Shown piece by piece: positions 39,729 to 49,037 of a DNA stretch of 64,000 bases (positions are counted from its first letter, which is position 1; every line of letters starts with the position of its first letter). The DNA is from an uncultured Schumannella sp. GTDB taxonomy: Bacteria; Actinomycetota; Actinomycetes; Actinomycetales; Microbacteriaceae. The notes beneath the pieces were generated by a model, which saw only the letters and a list, made by a program, of their open reading frames with translations, did not search any database and was not told where the DNA came from. The stretch is taken from positions 35,537 to 99,536 of the forward strand of contig NZ_CAJQNT010000022.1 of assembly GCF_905479755.1 (NCBI RefSeq), written 5' to 3'. The position numbers and the translations under genes were made by a program.

Positions 39729-41186
39729 ATGTGCGGCATTGTCGGCATCGTCTCTTCGAGCCCAGTCAACCAGCAGGTCTACGACAGCCTTGCGCTGTTG
39801 CAGCATCGCGGTCAGGACTCGACCGGCATCGCGACCGCCGACGGCAGCATCATCCACATGCACAAGGCCAAAGGCCAGGTGCGTGAGGCCTACCGCACGC
39901 GCGACATGCGCACCCTGCTCGGCACGATGGGCCTCGGGCACGTGCGCTACGCGACCCGCGGCGACGCCGAGAAGGAGCAAGAGGCGCAGCCGTTCTACGT
40001 GAACGCGCCCTACGGCATCGTGCTCGTGCACAACGGCAACCTCACCAACACGCGTGAGCTCAGCGACCAGCTGTTCCGCGTCGACCGCCGGCACCTCAAC
40101 ACCAGCTCCGACACCGAGCTGCTCGTCAACGTGCTCGCCCACGAGCTGCAGTCGCAGGTGCGCGGCACCGACCTCGACCCCGACCAGATCTTCGACGCCA
40201 TCGAGACGCTGCACGAGCGGGTCGAAGGCTCCTACGCCGCGATCGCACTCATCGGCGGGCACGGGCTGCTGGCATTTCGTGACCCCTACGGCATCCGTCC
40301 GCTCATTCTCGGGCGCCGCACGAGCGGGCTCGTCGGCACCGAGTACGTCGTCGCGAGCGAGTCGCTCGTGCTCGAGAACGGCGGCTACGAGGTTGTGCGC
40401 GACGTGCTGCCCGGCGAGGCGATCTTCATCTCGCGTTCGGGCGAACTGTTCTCGCGGCAGTGCGCCAAGAATCCGCGTCTGATTCCGTGCTCGTTCGAGT
40501 ACGTGTACCTCGCGCGTCCCGACTCGATCATGAACGGCATCTCGGTCTACGACGCGCGGCTTCGCCTCGGCGACCGGCTCGCCGACACGATCGCCAAGTA
40601 CACGCCGTCCGGCGACATCGACGTCGTCATGCCCATCCCGGACTCCTCGCGCCCCGCCGCGATGCAGGTCGCCCAGAAGCTCGGAATCGAATACCGCGAA
40701 GGCTTCTACAAGAATCGCTACGTCGGCCGCACCTTCATCATGCCCGGGCAGGAGCAGCGCTCGAAGAGCGTCAAGCAGAAGCTCAACGCGATGAGCTCCG
40801 AATTCAAGGGCAAGAACGTGCTGATCGTCGACGACTCGATCGTGCGCGGCACGACCTCGAAGGAGATCGTCGACATGGCGCGCATCGCGGGCGCCAATTC
40901 GGTCACCTTCACGAGCGCGGCGCCGCCGGTGCGCTTTCCGCACGTTTACGGCATCAACATGCCGACCCGTGCCGAACTGATCGCGCACGGGCGCAAGATC
41001 CCCGAGATCGCGACCGAGCTCGGCGCCGACTACCTGATCTACCAAGAGGTCGAAGACATGCAGTCGGCCATCCTCGAGGGGTCCGACATCGCGGGCCTCG
41101 AGATGAGCTGCTTCACGGGCGACTACATCACCGGCAACGTCAGCGAGGAATACCTCGCCTGGCTCGAAGCCAACCAGCTCAGCTAA
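39729..41186 (+). CDS. purF: Amidophosphoribosyltransferase
   Basis: First committed step: PRPP plus glutamine gives phosphoribosylamine. 485 residues. ATG 39729 puts the glutaminase nucleophile at Cys2 (MCGIVGIV), exposed by Met removal, so no propeptide is present; the GTG at 39687 would bury it. PRPP loop VLIVDDSIVRGTTS near residue 366. Four Cys in the region 250-460 (for example SRQCAKN, PCSF, SCFTGDY) could carry the [4Fe-4S] cluster of the Bacillus-type enzyme. Confidence 0.97.
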   Translation: MCGIVGIVSSSPVNQQVYDSLALLQHRGQDSTGIATADGSIIHMHKAKGQVREAYRTRDMRTLLGTMGLGHVRYATRGDAEKEQEAQPFYVNAPYGIVLVHNGNLTNTRELSDQLFRVDRRHLNTSSDTELLVNVLAHELQSQVRGTDLDPDQIFDAIETLHERVEGSYAAIALIGGHGLLAFRDPYGIRPLILGRRTSGLVGTEYVVASESLVLENGGYEVVRDVLPGEAIFISRSGELFSRQCAKNPRLIPCSFEYVYLARPDSIMNGISVYDARLRLGDRLADTIAKYTPSGDIDVVMPIPDSSRPAAMQVAQKLGIEYREGFYKNRYVGRTFIMPGQEQRSKSVKQKLNAMSSEFKGKNVLIVDDSIVRGTTSKEIVDMARIAGANSVTFTSAAPPVRFPHVYGINMPTRAELIAHGRKIPEIATELGADYLIYQEVEDMQSAILEGSDIAGLEMSCFTGDYITGNVSEEYLAWLEANQLS

Positions 41187-41203
41187 CCCCGCCCCCGCCA
41201 TCT

Positions 41204-41228
41204 CCGGCGAGAGCCCGGCCTTCGCCGG
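41204..41228. terminator. Hairpin between convergent purF and the DUF gene
   Basis: CCGGCGA (41204-41210) pairs with TCGCCGG (41222-41228), flanked by CCCCGCC/GGCGGGG blocks. No T-tract; a bidirectional terminator is plausible. Confidence 0.4.
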
Positions 41229-41242
41229 CGAGAGCTGAGGGG

Positions 41243-41566
41243 CTAGGCGGCGGGGGGCGCGGTGCGGGTGGCGGTGGCAGTACGGGCGCGGCGGCGCGAG
41301 ACGGCGTCGAGGATGAGGGCGACGGTGGAACCGAGCAACGCACCCGCGGGCACGCCGTAGATCAGGAAGTACCCGAAGGTCGCCGTGAAGCCGATCGCCG
41401 GGTCCGGCTCGAAAAGGCTCGTGGCGATGAGCGTCCCGATCACGCCCAGCACGACTCCGAGGGACACGAACACCCCGATGCGCGGGGCGCGACGGATGCG
41501 CACCTCCTGCTGCTCGTCACCGGCGCTGTCGAATTCGGGGCTATTCACCCCTCCATTCTCGGTCAC
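41243..41566 (-). CDS. Two-helix membrane protein next to the SCP2-like gene
   Basis: 107 residues from GTG 41566 (GTGA overlap with the upstream gene). Cytoplasmic start VTENGGVNSPEFDS, then two helices (IGVFVSLGVVLGVIGTLIATSLF and FGYFLIYGVPAGALLGSTVALILDA). Unnamed actinobacterial family often beside purF; function unknown. Confidence 0.72.
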   Translation of the reverse strand: MTENGGVNSPEFDSAGDEQQEVRIRRAPRIGVFVSLGVVLGVIGTLIATSLFEPDPAIGFTATFGYFLIYGVPAGALLGSTVALILDAVSRRRARTATATRTAPPAA

Positions 41567-41940
41567 GCGGGGAGCGCCGGGTTCTCCCAGGTGATCGGCA
41601 GCAGCTCGCTCAGGTCGGCGCGCGTGCCCGAGGCGACGACACGCGCCTCCGCGATCGCGGCATCCCAGTCGAGCCCGCCGGTGGCGAGCGCGATCCAGGT
41701 GGCGGCATCCATTTCGACCACATTGGGGGGAGTTCCGCGCGTGTGCCCGGGGCCCTCCACCACCTGCACGGCACCGACCGGCGGCACGCGCACCTCGACC
41801 GAATGCCCGGGCGCCTTCTCCGCCAGGAGTTGCAGCAGATAGCGCGACGCGAGCGCGCTCGAGTCGCGGTCGCCGTCGCCTCGGAGTTCTTTCCGGATCG
41901 AGGCTTCGCCCACGATCGCCGCGATCTTCGCCTTCGCCAT
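41563..41940 (-). CDS. SCP2-like sterol-carrier family protein
   Basis: 125 residues resembling the short sterol-carrier proteins next to purF in mycobacteria: KIAAIVGEASIRKELRGDGDRDSSALASRYLLQLLAEKAPG then VEVRVPPVGAVQVVEGPGHTRGTPPNVVEMDAATWIALATGGL, the last being the typical SCP2 end. May bind lipids. Leaderless: TAGCGT 6 nt before ATG, with GGAGGC adjoining. Coupled to the downstream membrane protein gene. Confidence 0.78.
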   Translation of the reverse strand: MAKAKIAAIVGEASIRKELRGDGDRDSSALASRYLLQLLAEKAPGHSVEVRVPPVGAVQVVEGPGHTRGTPPNVVEMDAATWIALATGGLDWDAAIAEARVVASGTRADLSELLPITWENPALPA

Positions 41941-42025
41941 GCCTCCACGCTAACAACCGCAGCCCAGATCTCCCGGTTCGCTGGACAGGTTCAGAGGCAT
42001 CGCGCACGCCGGGTAGCCTGGCCAG

Positions 42026-43318
42026 GTGAGAATCCTGGTCCTCGGTTCGGGCGCCCGCGAACACGCGATCGTCACGGCTCTGCTTCGCGAAGGTGCGAAT
42101 CACGAAATCATCGCGGCCCCCGGCAATGCGGGGATCGCCGCGGAGGTGGAGACCGTCGCTCTCGATGCGGAGAACGGCGAACTCGTCGCCTCGTACGCCC
42201 GCGAGAGCGAGGTCGACCTCGTCATCATCGGCCCGGAGGCCCCGCTCGTCGCGGGCGTCGCCGACGCTTTGCGCGCCGCCGATGTTCCGGTTTTCGGTCC
42301 CGGCAAGCGCGCCGCGGCCCTGGAAGGCTCGAAGGCCTTCGCCAAGCGGATCATGGATGCGGCGGGGGTGCCCACCGGTCGCGCGATCCGCACGACCGAT
42401 CCCGACGAGCTGGCGACCTCGCTCGACGATCTCGGCGCCCCCTACGTCGTGAAGGCCGACGGCCTCGCGGCCGGCAAGGGCGTGCTCGTCTCGAACGATC
42501 ACTCGGCGGCGCTCGCCCACGGGCTGCATTACCTGCAACAGGGGCCGGTGCTGATCGAGGAGTTCTTGAGCGGCCCCGAGGTCTCGCTGTTCTTCCTCTC
42601 CGACGGTCACGATGTCGTGCCGCTGAGCCCCGCCCAGGACTACAAGCGTGCGCTCGATGGCGACGAGGGACCGAACACGGGCGGCATGGGCGCGTACTCG
42701 CCGCTGCCGTGGCTCAACGATCGCTGGGGTAGCGAGGCCGCCTTCGTCGACGAGGTGCTCGGCACGATCGCCCTGCCGACCGTGCGCGCGCTCGAGGCGG
42801 AGGGCACGCCGTTCGTCGGGCTGCTCTACTGCGGCCTGATCATCACCGATTCCGGCGTCAAGGTGATCGAATTCAACGCGCGCTTCGGCGACCCGGAGAC
42901 CCAGGTCGTGCTGCCGCGCCTGCAGACGCCGCTCTCGGCGCTGCTGCTCGCGGCCGCCACCGGGGGTCTGGGCGGCATGAGCTACCCGGAGTTCTCGAAC
43001 GATGCCGCGGTCGTCGTGGTGCTCGCGAGCGAGGGCTACCCGGAAGACCCGATCACCGGGCGCGAGCTAACCGGCCTCGACGAGGCGGCGGCCGTGCCGG
43101 GCGTCACCCTCGCGCACGCCGCGACGGCGCTCATCGACGAGCGCCACGTCGCGACCGGCGGTCGGGTGCTCGGCGTCGTCGCGCACGGCCACGGTTTCGT
43201 GGAGGCCCGCCAGCGCGCCTACGACGCGATCGGCCGAATCGGACTCGAGGGCGGGCACTACCGCCGCGACATTGCGGAGCGCGTGACGCGCCCCGCGGGA
43301 TCGGAAGACGCATCATGA
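42026..43318 (+). CDS. purD: Phosphoribosylamine-glycine ligase (GAR synthetase)
   Basis: Second step of purine synthesis, ATP-grasp enzyme. 430 residues. VLGSGAREHAI at the start, KRAAALEGSKAFAKRIM, ATP-grasp loop VVKADGLAAGKGV, and EFNARFGDPETQ for Mg binding. Leaderless: TAGCCT 6 nt before GTG. ATGA overlap with purC. Confidence 0.97.
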   Translation: MRILVLGSGAREHAIVTALLREGANHEIIAAPGNAGIAAEVETVALDAENGELVASYARESEVDLVIIGPEAPLVAGVADALRAADVPVFGPGKRAAALEGSKAFAKRIMDAAGVPTGRAIRTTDPDELATSLDDLGAPYVVKADGLAAGKGVLVSNDHSAALAHGLHYLQQGPVLIEEFLSGPEVSLFFLSDGHDVVPLSPAQDYKRALDGDEGPNTGGMGAYSPLPWLNDRWGSEAAFVDEVLGTIALPTVRALEAEGTPFVGLLYCGLIITDSGVKVIEFNARFGDPETQVVLPRLQTPLSALLLAAATGGLGGMSYPEFSNDAAVVVVLASEGYPEDPITGRELTGLDEAAAVPGVTLAHAATALIDERHVATGGRVLGVVAHGHGFVEARQRAYDAIGRIGLEGGHYRRDIAERVTRPAGSEDAS

Positions 43319-44241
43319 CCGGACTCCCCACCCATGACGACCCGCGCCCCGGCGCCCACGCGGCGGGCGACCCTCGCCTGCTCGAACTCGGCTGGAAGCA
43401 CGTCTACTCGGGCAAGGTCCGCGAGCTGTACGTGAAGGATGACGAGCCCGGCCGCGTCCTGGTCGTCGCCTCGGACCGCGTGAGCGCCTTCGATCACGTG
43501 CTGGAGCCGGCGATCCCCGGCAAGGGCGCCATGCTCACGCAGCTCAGCATGTGGTGGTTCCGCCGCCTGGGGGTTCCGCACCATCTGGTGGCGGCGCATC
43601 CGGCGCTCGGTGAGCACCTCCCCGAGGGCATCGCCGAGCGCGCGATGCACGTGCATGAGCTCGACATGCTGCCGATCGAGGCGGTCGTGCGCGGTTATCT
43701 CGTCGGCAGCGGCTGGGCCGAATACCGCGAGACGCAGACCGTGTGCGGCCTGAAACTGCCGGCGGGCCTCGCCGAGGGCGACCGGCTGCCGGAGCCGATC
43801 TACACCCCGGCGTTCAAGGCGCCGCTCGGCGAGCACGATGAGAACATCACCTTCGAGCGGACCGTCGAGCTGGTGGGCGCCGATCGGGCCGAGGAATTGC
43901 GCGCGCGCAGCCTCGAGATCTACGCGACCGCGTCCGAGATCGTCTCGCAGCACGGCCTGATCCTCGCCGACACCAAGTTCGAGTTCGGACTCGACCCGGA
44001 GGACGGCGGCGACCTGACGCTGGCCGACGAGGTGCTCACGAGCGACTCGAGTCGCTACTGGGACGCCGAGGTCTACGCGGCGGGCGGCGAACGGCGCCTG
44101 GAGAGCTTCGACAAGCAGATCGTGCGCGACTGGCTCGCGGCGAACTGGGACAAGACGGGCACCCCGCCCGAGCTGCCGAGCGACATCGTCGAGCGCACGG
44201 CGGCGCGCTACCGCGAACTCGCCGACCGGATCACGGGGTGA
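43315..44241 (+). CDS. purC: SAICAR synthetase
   Basis: Joins CAIR and aspartate. 308 residues, the longer yeast-like branch common in Actinobacteria. Motifs: YSGKVRELY at 26-34, VVASDRVSAFDHVL, VVRGYLVGSGWAEY, and LADTKFEFGLD. Coupled to purD and, by GTGA, to a GNAT gene. Confidence 0.96.
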   Translation: MTGLPTHDDPRPGAHAAGDPRLLELGWKHVYSGKVRELYVKDDEPGRVLVVASDRVSAFDHVLEPAIPGKGAMLTQLSMWWFRRLGVPHHLVAAHPALGEHLPEGIAERAMHVHELDMLPIEAVVRGYLVGSGWAEYRETQTVCGLKLPAGLAEGDRLPEPIYTPAFKAPLGEHDENITFERTVELVGADRAEELRARSLEIYATASEIVSQHGLILADTKFEFGLDPEDGGDLTLADEVLTSDSSRYWDAEVYAAGGERRLESFDKQIVRDWLAANWDKTGTPPELPSDIVERTAARYRELADRITG

Positions 44242-44708
44242 CCGCGCCCTCGCTGACGATTCGCGAGGTGCCGTGGTCGGATCCCGCGGGCGATGCGCTG
44301 CGCGAAAGCCAGCAGGCGGAGGTGCGCGCGCTCTACGGCGGCAACGACACCGAGCCGGGTCCCAAGCCCACCGGCGATGACATCGCGCTCTTCCTTGTCG
44401 CGTTCGAGGGCGACCAGCCGGTCGGCTGCGGCGCCCTGCGCGCGATCGACGCCGAGCACGGCGAGATCAAGCGGATGTTCGTGGTGCCCGAGCGGCGAGG
44501 TGCGGGCATCGCCGAGGCGATCGTGACCGCGTTGGAGCAGGCGGCGCGCGAGCGAGGCTGGAACCGGGTCGTGCTGGAGACCGGGCACGAGCAGCGCGCC
44601 GCGCTGAAGTTCTATGCCCGCGCCGGCTACCGCGAGATCCCGCTCTTCGGCTACTACGTCGACTCGGCCTTTTCGCTCTGCTTCGAGAAGTCGCTGCGCG
44701 CCGACTGA
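44238..44708 (+). CDS. GNAT-family N-acetyltransferase
   Basis: 156 residues; acetyl-CoA motif MFVVPERRGAGIAEAIVTALEQ near 79-100 (R-x2-G-x-G/A), followed by VVLETGHEQRAALKFYARAGYREI. GTGA overlap with purC. Substrate unknown. The 3' end overlaps the convergent membrane-protein gene by 55 bp, the longest overlap in the window. Confidence 0.87.
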   Translation: MTAPSLTIREVPWSDPAGDALRESQQAEVRALYGGNDTEPGPKPTGDDIALFLVAFEGDQPVGCGALRAIDAEHGEIKRMFVVPERRGAGIAEAIVTALEQAARERGWNRVVLETGHEQRAALKFYARAGYREIPLFGYYVDSAFSLCFEKSLRAD

Positions 44709-45223
44709 GCGGCCGCGCGCCGGGCGCGCCGGGCGAGCCCGCGGGCCTCGCGCGACCATTCGGAGCCGAGGGTGACGTGGCGGGCCTCGCAGTATTCGCT
44801 GTAGCCGGGCCCGAACATCGCCAGCAGCGCCACCGCCCCGATCGTGCCGATCACGCCGGTGATGGGCGCGACCAGCTCGTCGCTGTCGATGTCGGCGAGC
44901 ACGCCGACGATCGAGCCGAAGAAGATGCCGGCGACCACGAAGCTCCAGCCGAGCGCGATGGCCCGAGCTGTTCCGGTGCCCATGACGAAAGCGAGGTCGC
45001 TCGCCCGGATCGCGGAGAGCCGGGTGCCGGCGAGCGCCGCCAGCAGCGCCGCCGCCCAGCCGAACATCGTCGGCAGCCACTGCGGGAGTCCGACGATGCC
45101 GAGCAGGAGTCCGATGGTGGCCCAGAGCGCGAACAGGCTGCTGCTGCCGAAGCCGGTCCAGTAGACCGCCAACCAGGCGCGTTGGAAACGGGACAGACGC
45201 GGTCGCGGCGCGTTCTCAGCCAT
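44654..45223 (-). CDS. Polytopic membrane protein of unknown function
   Basis: 189 residues with four to five helices, then a basic cytosolic tail rich in Arg/Ala (REARGLARRARRAAAQSAR). AAGGAG 8 nt before ATG. Located 30 bp downstream of the MarR gene, so possibly cotranscribed with it. The basic tail lies in the region overlapping the GNAT gene and so may be a relatively recent extension. Confidence 0.7.
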   Translation of the reverse strand: MAENAPRPRLSRFQRAWLAVYWTGFGSSSLFALWATIGLLLGIVGLPQWLPTMFGWAAALLAALAGTRLSAIRASDLAFVMGTGTARAIALGWSFVVAGIFFGSIVGVLADIDSDELVAPITGVIGTIGAVALLAMFGPGYSEYCEARHVTLGSEWSREARGLARRARRAAAQSARSDFSKQSEKAEST

Positions 45224-45253
45224 GCGGACTCCTTGAGAAATGACGACAAGGAA

Positions 45254-45700
45254 TCATATTCCGGAGAGGCGCGACCTGACCTGTGAGAGCAACCGCGTCA
45301 GTTCTGCGGCTTCCTCGACGCTTAGTCCGGCGAGCGCGGGCCGTCGAAGCTCGTCGCGTTGCCGGGTGCCGATTCGTCGAAGCGCTCCCGCCCCGGCGTC
45401 GGTCAGGCGGGCGCTGGCGCCGCGTCCGTCGCCCGGGGTGCCCCGCCGTTCCACCCATCCGGAGCTCTCCATGCTCCGAATGGCATGACTCAGCCGGGAC
45501 CGGCTCATGCGCGCCTGCTCGGCGAGGACGCTCAGTCGCAGGGTGCGCTCGGGCGCTTCGGAGAGCACCACGAGGGCGGCGTAGTAGCTGTGCGGCATTC
45601 CCGCATCCCGCTGCGATTGACGTTCGAGCGCGTCGCCCAGGAGCAGGCTCGTCTCGACCAGGGCGCGCCACGCGGTGGCACGGGGGTCGTCTTCGCTCAT
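45254..45700 (-). CDS. MarR-family transcriptional regulator
   Basis: 148 residues, winged HTH with RLSVLAEQARMSRSRLSHAIRSMESSGWVERR and the D-x-R-G wing (GDGRGASARLTDAG). Divergent from a ring-cleavage-type dioxygenase gene with a perfect palindrome between them, so likely its repressor. Leaderless: TAGCCT 6 nt before ATG. Confidence 0.9.
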   Translation of the reverse strand: MSEDDPRATAWRALVETSLLLGDALERQSQRDAGMPHSYYAALVVLSEAPERTLRLSVLAEQARMSRSRLSHAIRSMESSGWVERRGTPGDGRGASARLTDAGAGALRRIGTRQRDELRRPALAGLSVEEAAELTRLLSQVRSRLSGI

Positions 45701-45718
45701 GATCTCAGGCTAGCGGAA

Positions 45719-45736
45719 TAGTTGAACCTTCAACTA
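45719..45736. promoter_or_regulatory. MarR operator palindrome
   Basis: TAGTTGAACCTTCAACTA, a perfect 8+2+8 palindrome 13 bp upstream of the dioxygenase ATG, with a further half-site GTTGAAC at 45738-45744. Size and position suit a MarR dimer blocking the dioxygenase promoter. Confidence 0.72.
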
Positions 45737-45749
45737 CGTTGAACCCGAC

Positions 45750-46616
45750 ATGACTGACATTCTCGCCGCCGAAACCAGCATGGGTGCCGTCACCCTCAAG
45801 GTCGCCAATCTCGACCTGATGACGACGTACTACCGCGACGCCGTGGGCCTGACGACGCTCCGCGAGCATGGCTCGCGAACCACGCTCGGCCGCGGGGCGA
45901 CACCCCTCGTGATCCTCGAACATGCGCCCGAGCTGCGCCACGCGGGCCCGCGCGACGCGGGGCTGTTCCACACGGCGATCCTCTTCGAGACGCAGGCCGA
46001 TCTCGCCGCCTCCGTGTATTCGGTGGCGCGGGCGACGCCGGGCTCCTTCACCGGGTCGAGCGACCACCTCGTGAGCCAGGCCTTCTACTTCAACGACCCC
46101 GAAGGGAACGGCGTCGAGCTCTACTGGGATCGGGATCGCCACGACTGGAACTGGGTCCACGGCCAGATCGAGATGAACACCCTCTTCCTCGACCCGAACG
46201 CATTCCTCCAGGAGCATCTGACCGAGAGCGGCCTCGCCGGACCGGACGACACCCCGGCGGTCGTCGGCCACGTGCACCTCTCGGTGGGGGACATCGAGAC
46301 CGCCCGCGAGTTCTACGTGCACCGGCTCGGCTTCGAGCAGACCTTCGATCTGCCCGGGTCCGCCCTCTTCGTCAGCGCGGGCGGCTATCACCACCACATG
46401 GCGATGAACGTCTGGAACAGCAAGGGCGCCGGACGCCGCCAAGCGACACTGGGACTCGGCCGGGTGGAGATCGTCGTCCCCGACGCCGATGACCTGGGCA
46501 GCCTGGAGGAGCGGATGCGGCACGCCGGCCTGCGCGGTCGCGACGACGGGCACACCCTCGAGTTCGATGACCCGTGGGCGAACCTGATTCGCGTCACGAC
46601 CCCGGGTCGGGGATAG
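45750..46616 (+). CDS. Catechol-2,3-dioxygenase-like VOC protein (CatE type)
   Basis: 288 residues, two tandem vicinal-oxygen-chelate domains (about 10-130 and 165-285). Metal ligand candidates: His in LFHTAILFE and VVGHVHLSV, Glu in NGVELYWDRDRHDWNW. Bacillus CatE, under MarR-type MhqR/CatR control, belongs to this type and detoxifies catechols and quinones. The MarR regulator upstream supports the same job here. Could alternatively be a glyoxalase-like protein. Confidence 0.86.
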   Translation: MTDILAAETSMGAVTLKVANLDLMTTYYRDAVGLTTLREHGSRTTLGRGATPLVILEHAPELRHAGPRDAGLFHTAILFETQADLAASVYSVARATPGSFTGSSDHLVSQAFYFNDPEGNGVELYWDRDRHDWNWVHGQIEMNTLFLDPNAFLQEHLTESGLAGPDDTPAVVGHVHLSVGDIETAREFYVHRLGFEQTFDLPGSALFVSAGGYHHHMAMNVWNSKGAGRRQATLGLGRVEIVVPDADDLGSLEERMRHAGLRGRDDGHTLEFDDPWANLIRVTTPGRG

Positions 46617-46640
46617 CACCTCGGGCTAGACTCACGCGGC

Positions 46641-48038
46641 ATGGGCGACCGACGACTCCGTCAACGCTGGGACCGACTCCGCGAAGCGGTCCAGAGCCGC
46701 GTCTGGCCGCTCCCGACCGCAGCGATCGTCGGCGGCGTGATCCTCGGGGTCGCGCTCCCGGAACTCGACCGCGTGCTCGACCCGATCATCCCCGAATGGC
46801 TCGGCGCGCTCCTGTTCGCGGGCGCCCCGGACTCGGCGCGCGCGATGCTCAGCGCGATCTCCGGGTCGCTCATCACCGTCACCTCGCTCACCTTCTCGCT
46901 CACCGTCGTGGCCCTTCAGCTCGCGAGCAGCCAGGCCTCGCCGCGGCTCCTGCGGATGTTCGCGAGCGACCGCCGTGTGCACGCGACGCTCGCGATGTTC
47001 CTCGGCACTTTCGCGTTCGCGATGACGGTGCTGCGGTCGGTGCGCTCCGCCGACGAGAGCGTGATCGACGACACCGGATTCGTCCCGCGCATCGCCGTCA
47101 GCCTCACCTTCATCCTGATGCTCGTCGCGGTCGTCGCGCTCACCCTGTTCCTGGCGCACCTCGCCACGCGCCTGCGGGTCGAGACGATGCTGCGCGACGT
47201 GCACGGGGAGACGACCCGCAGCATCCGCTCGCTGTTTTCGGAGGAGCCCCCCGGCGACGACGCCCACGAACTGCCGATCGAACCCCGCGGACGCCGGCTC
47301 GCGCTCGCCACCCGATCCGGGTTCCTCGTCGGCGTCGATCGCACGGCGCTTCGCGGGCTCGCGGTGCGCGAGAACTTGGTGATCTCGGTCGACACGGCCG
47401 TCGGCGAGGATCTCATCGAGGGGGTCCCGATCGCGTCGTGGTGGCCGCGCGACATCCTCGAAGGCCCCCGGCCCGACGACACCGAGGCGACCGAGCGCAT
47501 CAACGCCGCGATCGCGCGCGCACACCTGGTCGAGTACGAGCGCACCTCGGTGCAGGATGTCGGTTTCGGGCTTCGCCAACTCGTCGATGTGGCGGTGAAG
47601 GCGCTCTCGCCGGGGGTGAACGACCCGACCACGGCGGTGCACGCCCTCGGGCACGTCTCGAGCGTCCTCGGCGACCTGGTGTCGAGGCCGATCCCCTCCA
47701 CGGTCGAGCGCGACGACGACGGCGTGATCCGGGTGGTCGGGCGGCAGCTCGACCTGGATGCCCTGCTCGACGTCGCGATCACCGGCCCGCGGCAATACGG
47801 GGCGGGCGACCTCGAGGTGGCGCTGCGCCTCCTGCGGCTGCTGCGCGAGGTGGCGTGGCGCAGCATCCACCCGGAGCTGGTGAACGGAATCCGTCGACGC
47901 GCGACCGAGGTGCTCGCCGCCGCCGAGACCCCGGATCGCACCCGCGACGAGCTCGCCCGGCTGGCGGCGGCGCGCACGGCGGTGCTCGAGGCGCTCGAGC
48001 AGCGCTGGCCGGTGCCCGGAGCGGGCACCGCCTCGTAG
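46641..48038 (+). CDS. DUF2254 membrane protein
   Basis: 465 residues: three to four helices in the first 180 residues (including SGSLITVTSLTFSLTVVALQLASSQASPRLLRMF, the family hallmark), then a soluble domain with GVNDPTTAVHALGHVSSVLGDL. Function unknown. Leaderless: TAGACT 8 nt before ATG. Its TAG stop is the first three bases of the purS -10 hexamer, and a GGTGCCC/GGGCACC hairpin (48011-48029) sits just before it. Confidence 0.88.
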   Translation: MGDRRLRQRWDRLREAVQSRVWPLPTAAIVGGVILGVALPELDRVLDPIIPEWLGALLFAGAPDSARAMLSAISGSLITVTSLTFSLTVVALQLASSQASPRLLRMFASDRRVHATLAMFLGTFAFAMTVLRSVRSADESVIDDTGFVPRIAVSLTFILMLVAVVALTLFLAHLATRLRVETMLRDVHGETTRSIRSLFSEEPPGDDAHELPIEPRGRRLALATRSGFLVGVDRTALRGLAVRENLVISVDTAVGEDLIEGVPIASWWPRDILEGPRPDDTEATERINAAIARAHLVEYERTSVQDVGFGLRQLVDVAVKALSPGVNDPTTAVHALGHVSSVLGDLVSRPIPSTVERDDDGVIRVVGRQLDLDALLDVAITGPRQYGAGDLEVALRLLRLLREVAWRSIHPELVNGIRRRATEVLAAAETPDRTRDELARLAAARTAVLEALEQRWPVPGAGTAS

Positions 48039-48055
48039 ACTGGGGTCGTTCCCCC
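48036..48055 (+). promoter_or_regulatory. purS promoter (-10) with GGGG-N5-CCCC dyad
   Basis: TAGACT (48036-48041) overlaps the upstream stop codon and is followed at once by GGGGTCGTTCCCC. The same TAGACTGGGGT string precedes purA (minus strand 57503-57493), so it may be a shared purine control element. Confidence 0.5.
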
Positions 48056-48078
48056 CGCTGAGAGACCGGAGTCTGCTC

Positions 48079-48339
48079 GTGCCCATCATCGTCGTCGAGG
48101 TCATGCCCAAGCCCGAACTGCTCGACCCCGCAGGCAAGGCCGTCGCGGGCACGCTCAACCGTCTCGGCAAGGGCGAGTTCAGCGGCGTGCGCATCGGCAA
48201 GCGCATCGAGCTCCACGTCGACGGCGACGTGACGGATGCGGTGCTCGCCGACGTCCGCGAACTCGCCGACGAGCTGCTCTCCAACTCGGTCATCGAAGAC
48301 GTGGTCTCGATCACCGTCGCCGACGAGGTCACCGCCTGA
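48079..48339 (+). CDS. purS: FGAM synthase subunit PurS
   Basis: 86-residue structural subunit linking PurQ and small PurL. Begins [30 protein letters not shown] and has the VRIGKRIEL strand. Starts at GTG 48079, with CCGGAG upstream. One-base overlap with purQ (TGATG). Confidence 0.95.
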   Translation: MPIIVVEVMPKPELLDPAGKAVAGTLNRLGKGEFSGVRIGKRIELHVDGDVTDAVLADVRELADELLSNSVIEDVVSITVADEVTA

Positions 48340-49037
48340 TGCGCGTCGGCGTCATCACCTTCCCGGGTTCGCTCGACGACCGGGACGCGCAGCGCGCGAT
48401 CCGCCTCGCCGGCGCCGAACCGGTGGCCCTCTGGCACGGCGAGCACGACCTGCACGGCGTCGACGCGATCGTGTTGCCCGGCGGCTTCAGCTACGGCGAC
48501 TATCTGCGCTGCGGTGCGATCGCCGCACGCAGCCCGATCATGGCCGAGGTCATCGACGCCGCCAACGCGGGGATGCCGGTGCTCGGCATCTGCAACGGCT
48601 TCCAGATTCTGGTCGAGTCACACCTGCTGCCGGGCGGTCTGATCCACAACGACCACGGCAACTTCATCTGCCGCGACCAGAAGCTCCGCGTGGAGAACGC
48701 GTCGACCGCGTGGACGAACGCGTTCACCGACGGCCAAGAGATCACCATCCCGTTGAAGAACGGCGAGGGTGGCTACATCGCCAACGACGAGACGCTCGAT
48801 CGGCTGGAGGGCGAGGGCCTGGTGGCGTTCCGCTACCTCGACGGCAACCCCAACGGGTCGCTGCGCGACATCGCCGGTCTCACCAATGCCCGCGGCAACG
48901 TGGTCGGCCTGATGCCGCACCCCGAGCACGCCGTCGAACCCGGCTTCGGCCCCGATACCGACATCGCGATGCGCTCCGGCATCGACGGTCTCGCCTTCTT
49001 CCGCTCCGTCCTCGAATCGAGCCTGTCGCGCGCATGA
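48339..49037 (+). CDS. purQ: FGAM synthase glutaminase subunit PurQ
   Basis: 232-residue class I glutamine amidotransferase: nucleophile Cys in GICNGFQIL near residue 88, His/Glu of the triad in MPHPEHAVE near 195. Feeds ammonia to PurL. Coupled to purS and by ATGA to the DUF3817 gene. Confidence 0.96.
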   Translation: MRVGVITFPGSLDDRDAQRAIRLAGAEPVALWHGEHDLHGVDAIVLPGGFSYGDYLRCGAIAARSPIMAEVIDAANAGMPVLGICNGFQILVESHLLPGGLIHNDHGNFICRDQKLRVENASTAWTNAFTDGQEITIPLKNGEGGYIANDETLDRLEGEGLVAFRYLDGNPNGSLRDIAGLTNARGNVVGLMPHPEHAVEPGFGPDTDIAMRSGIDGLAFFRSVLESSLSRA

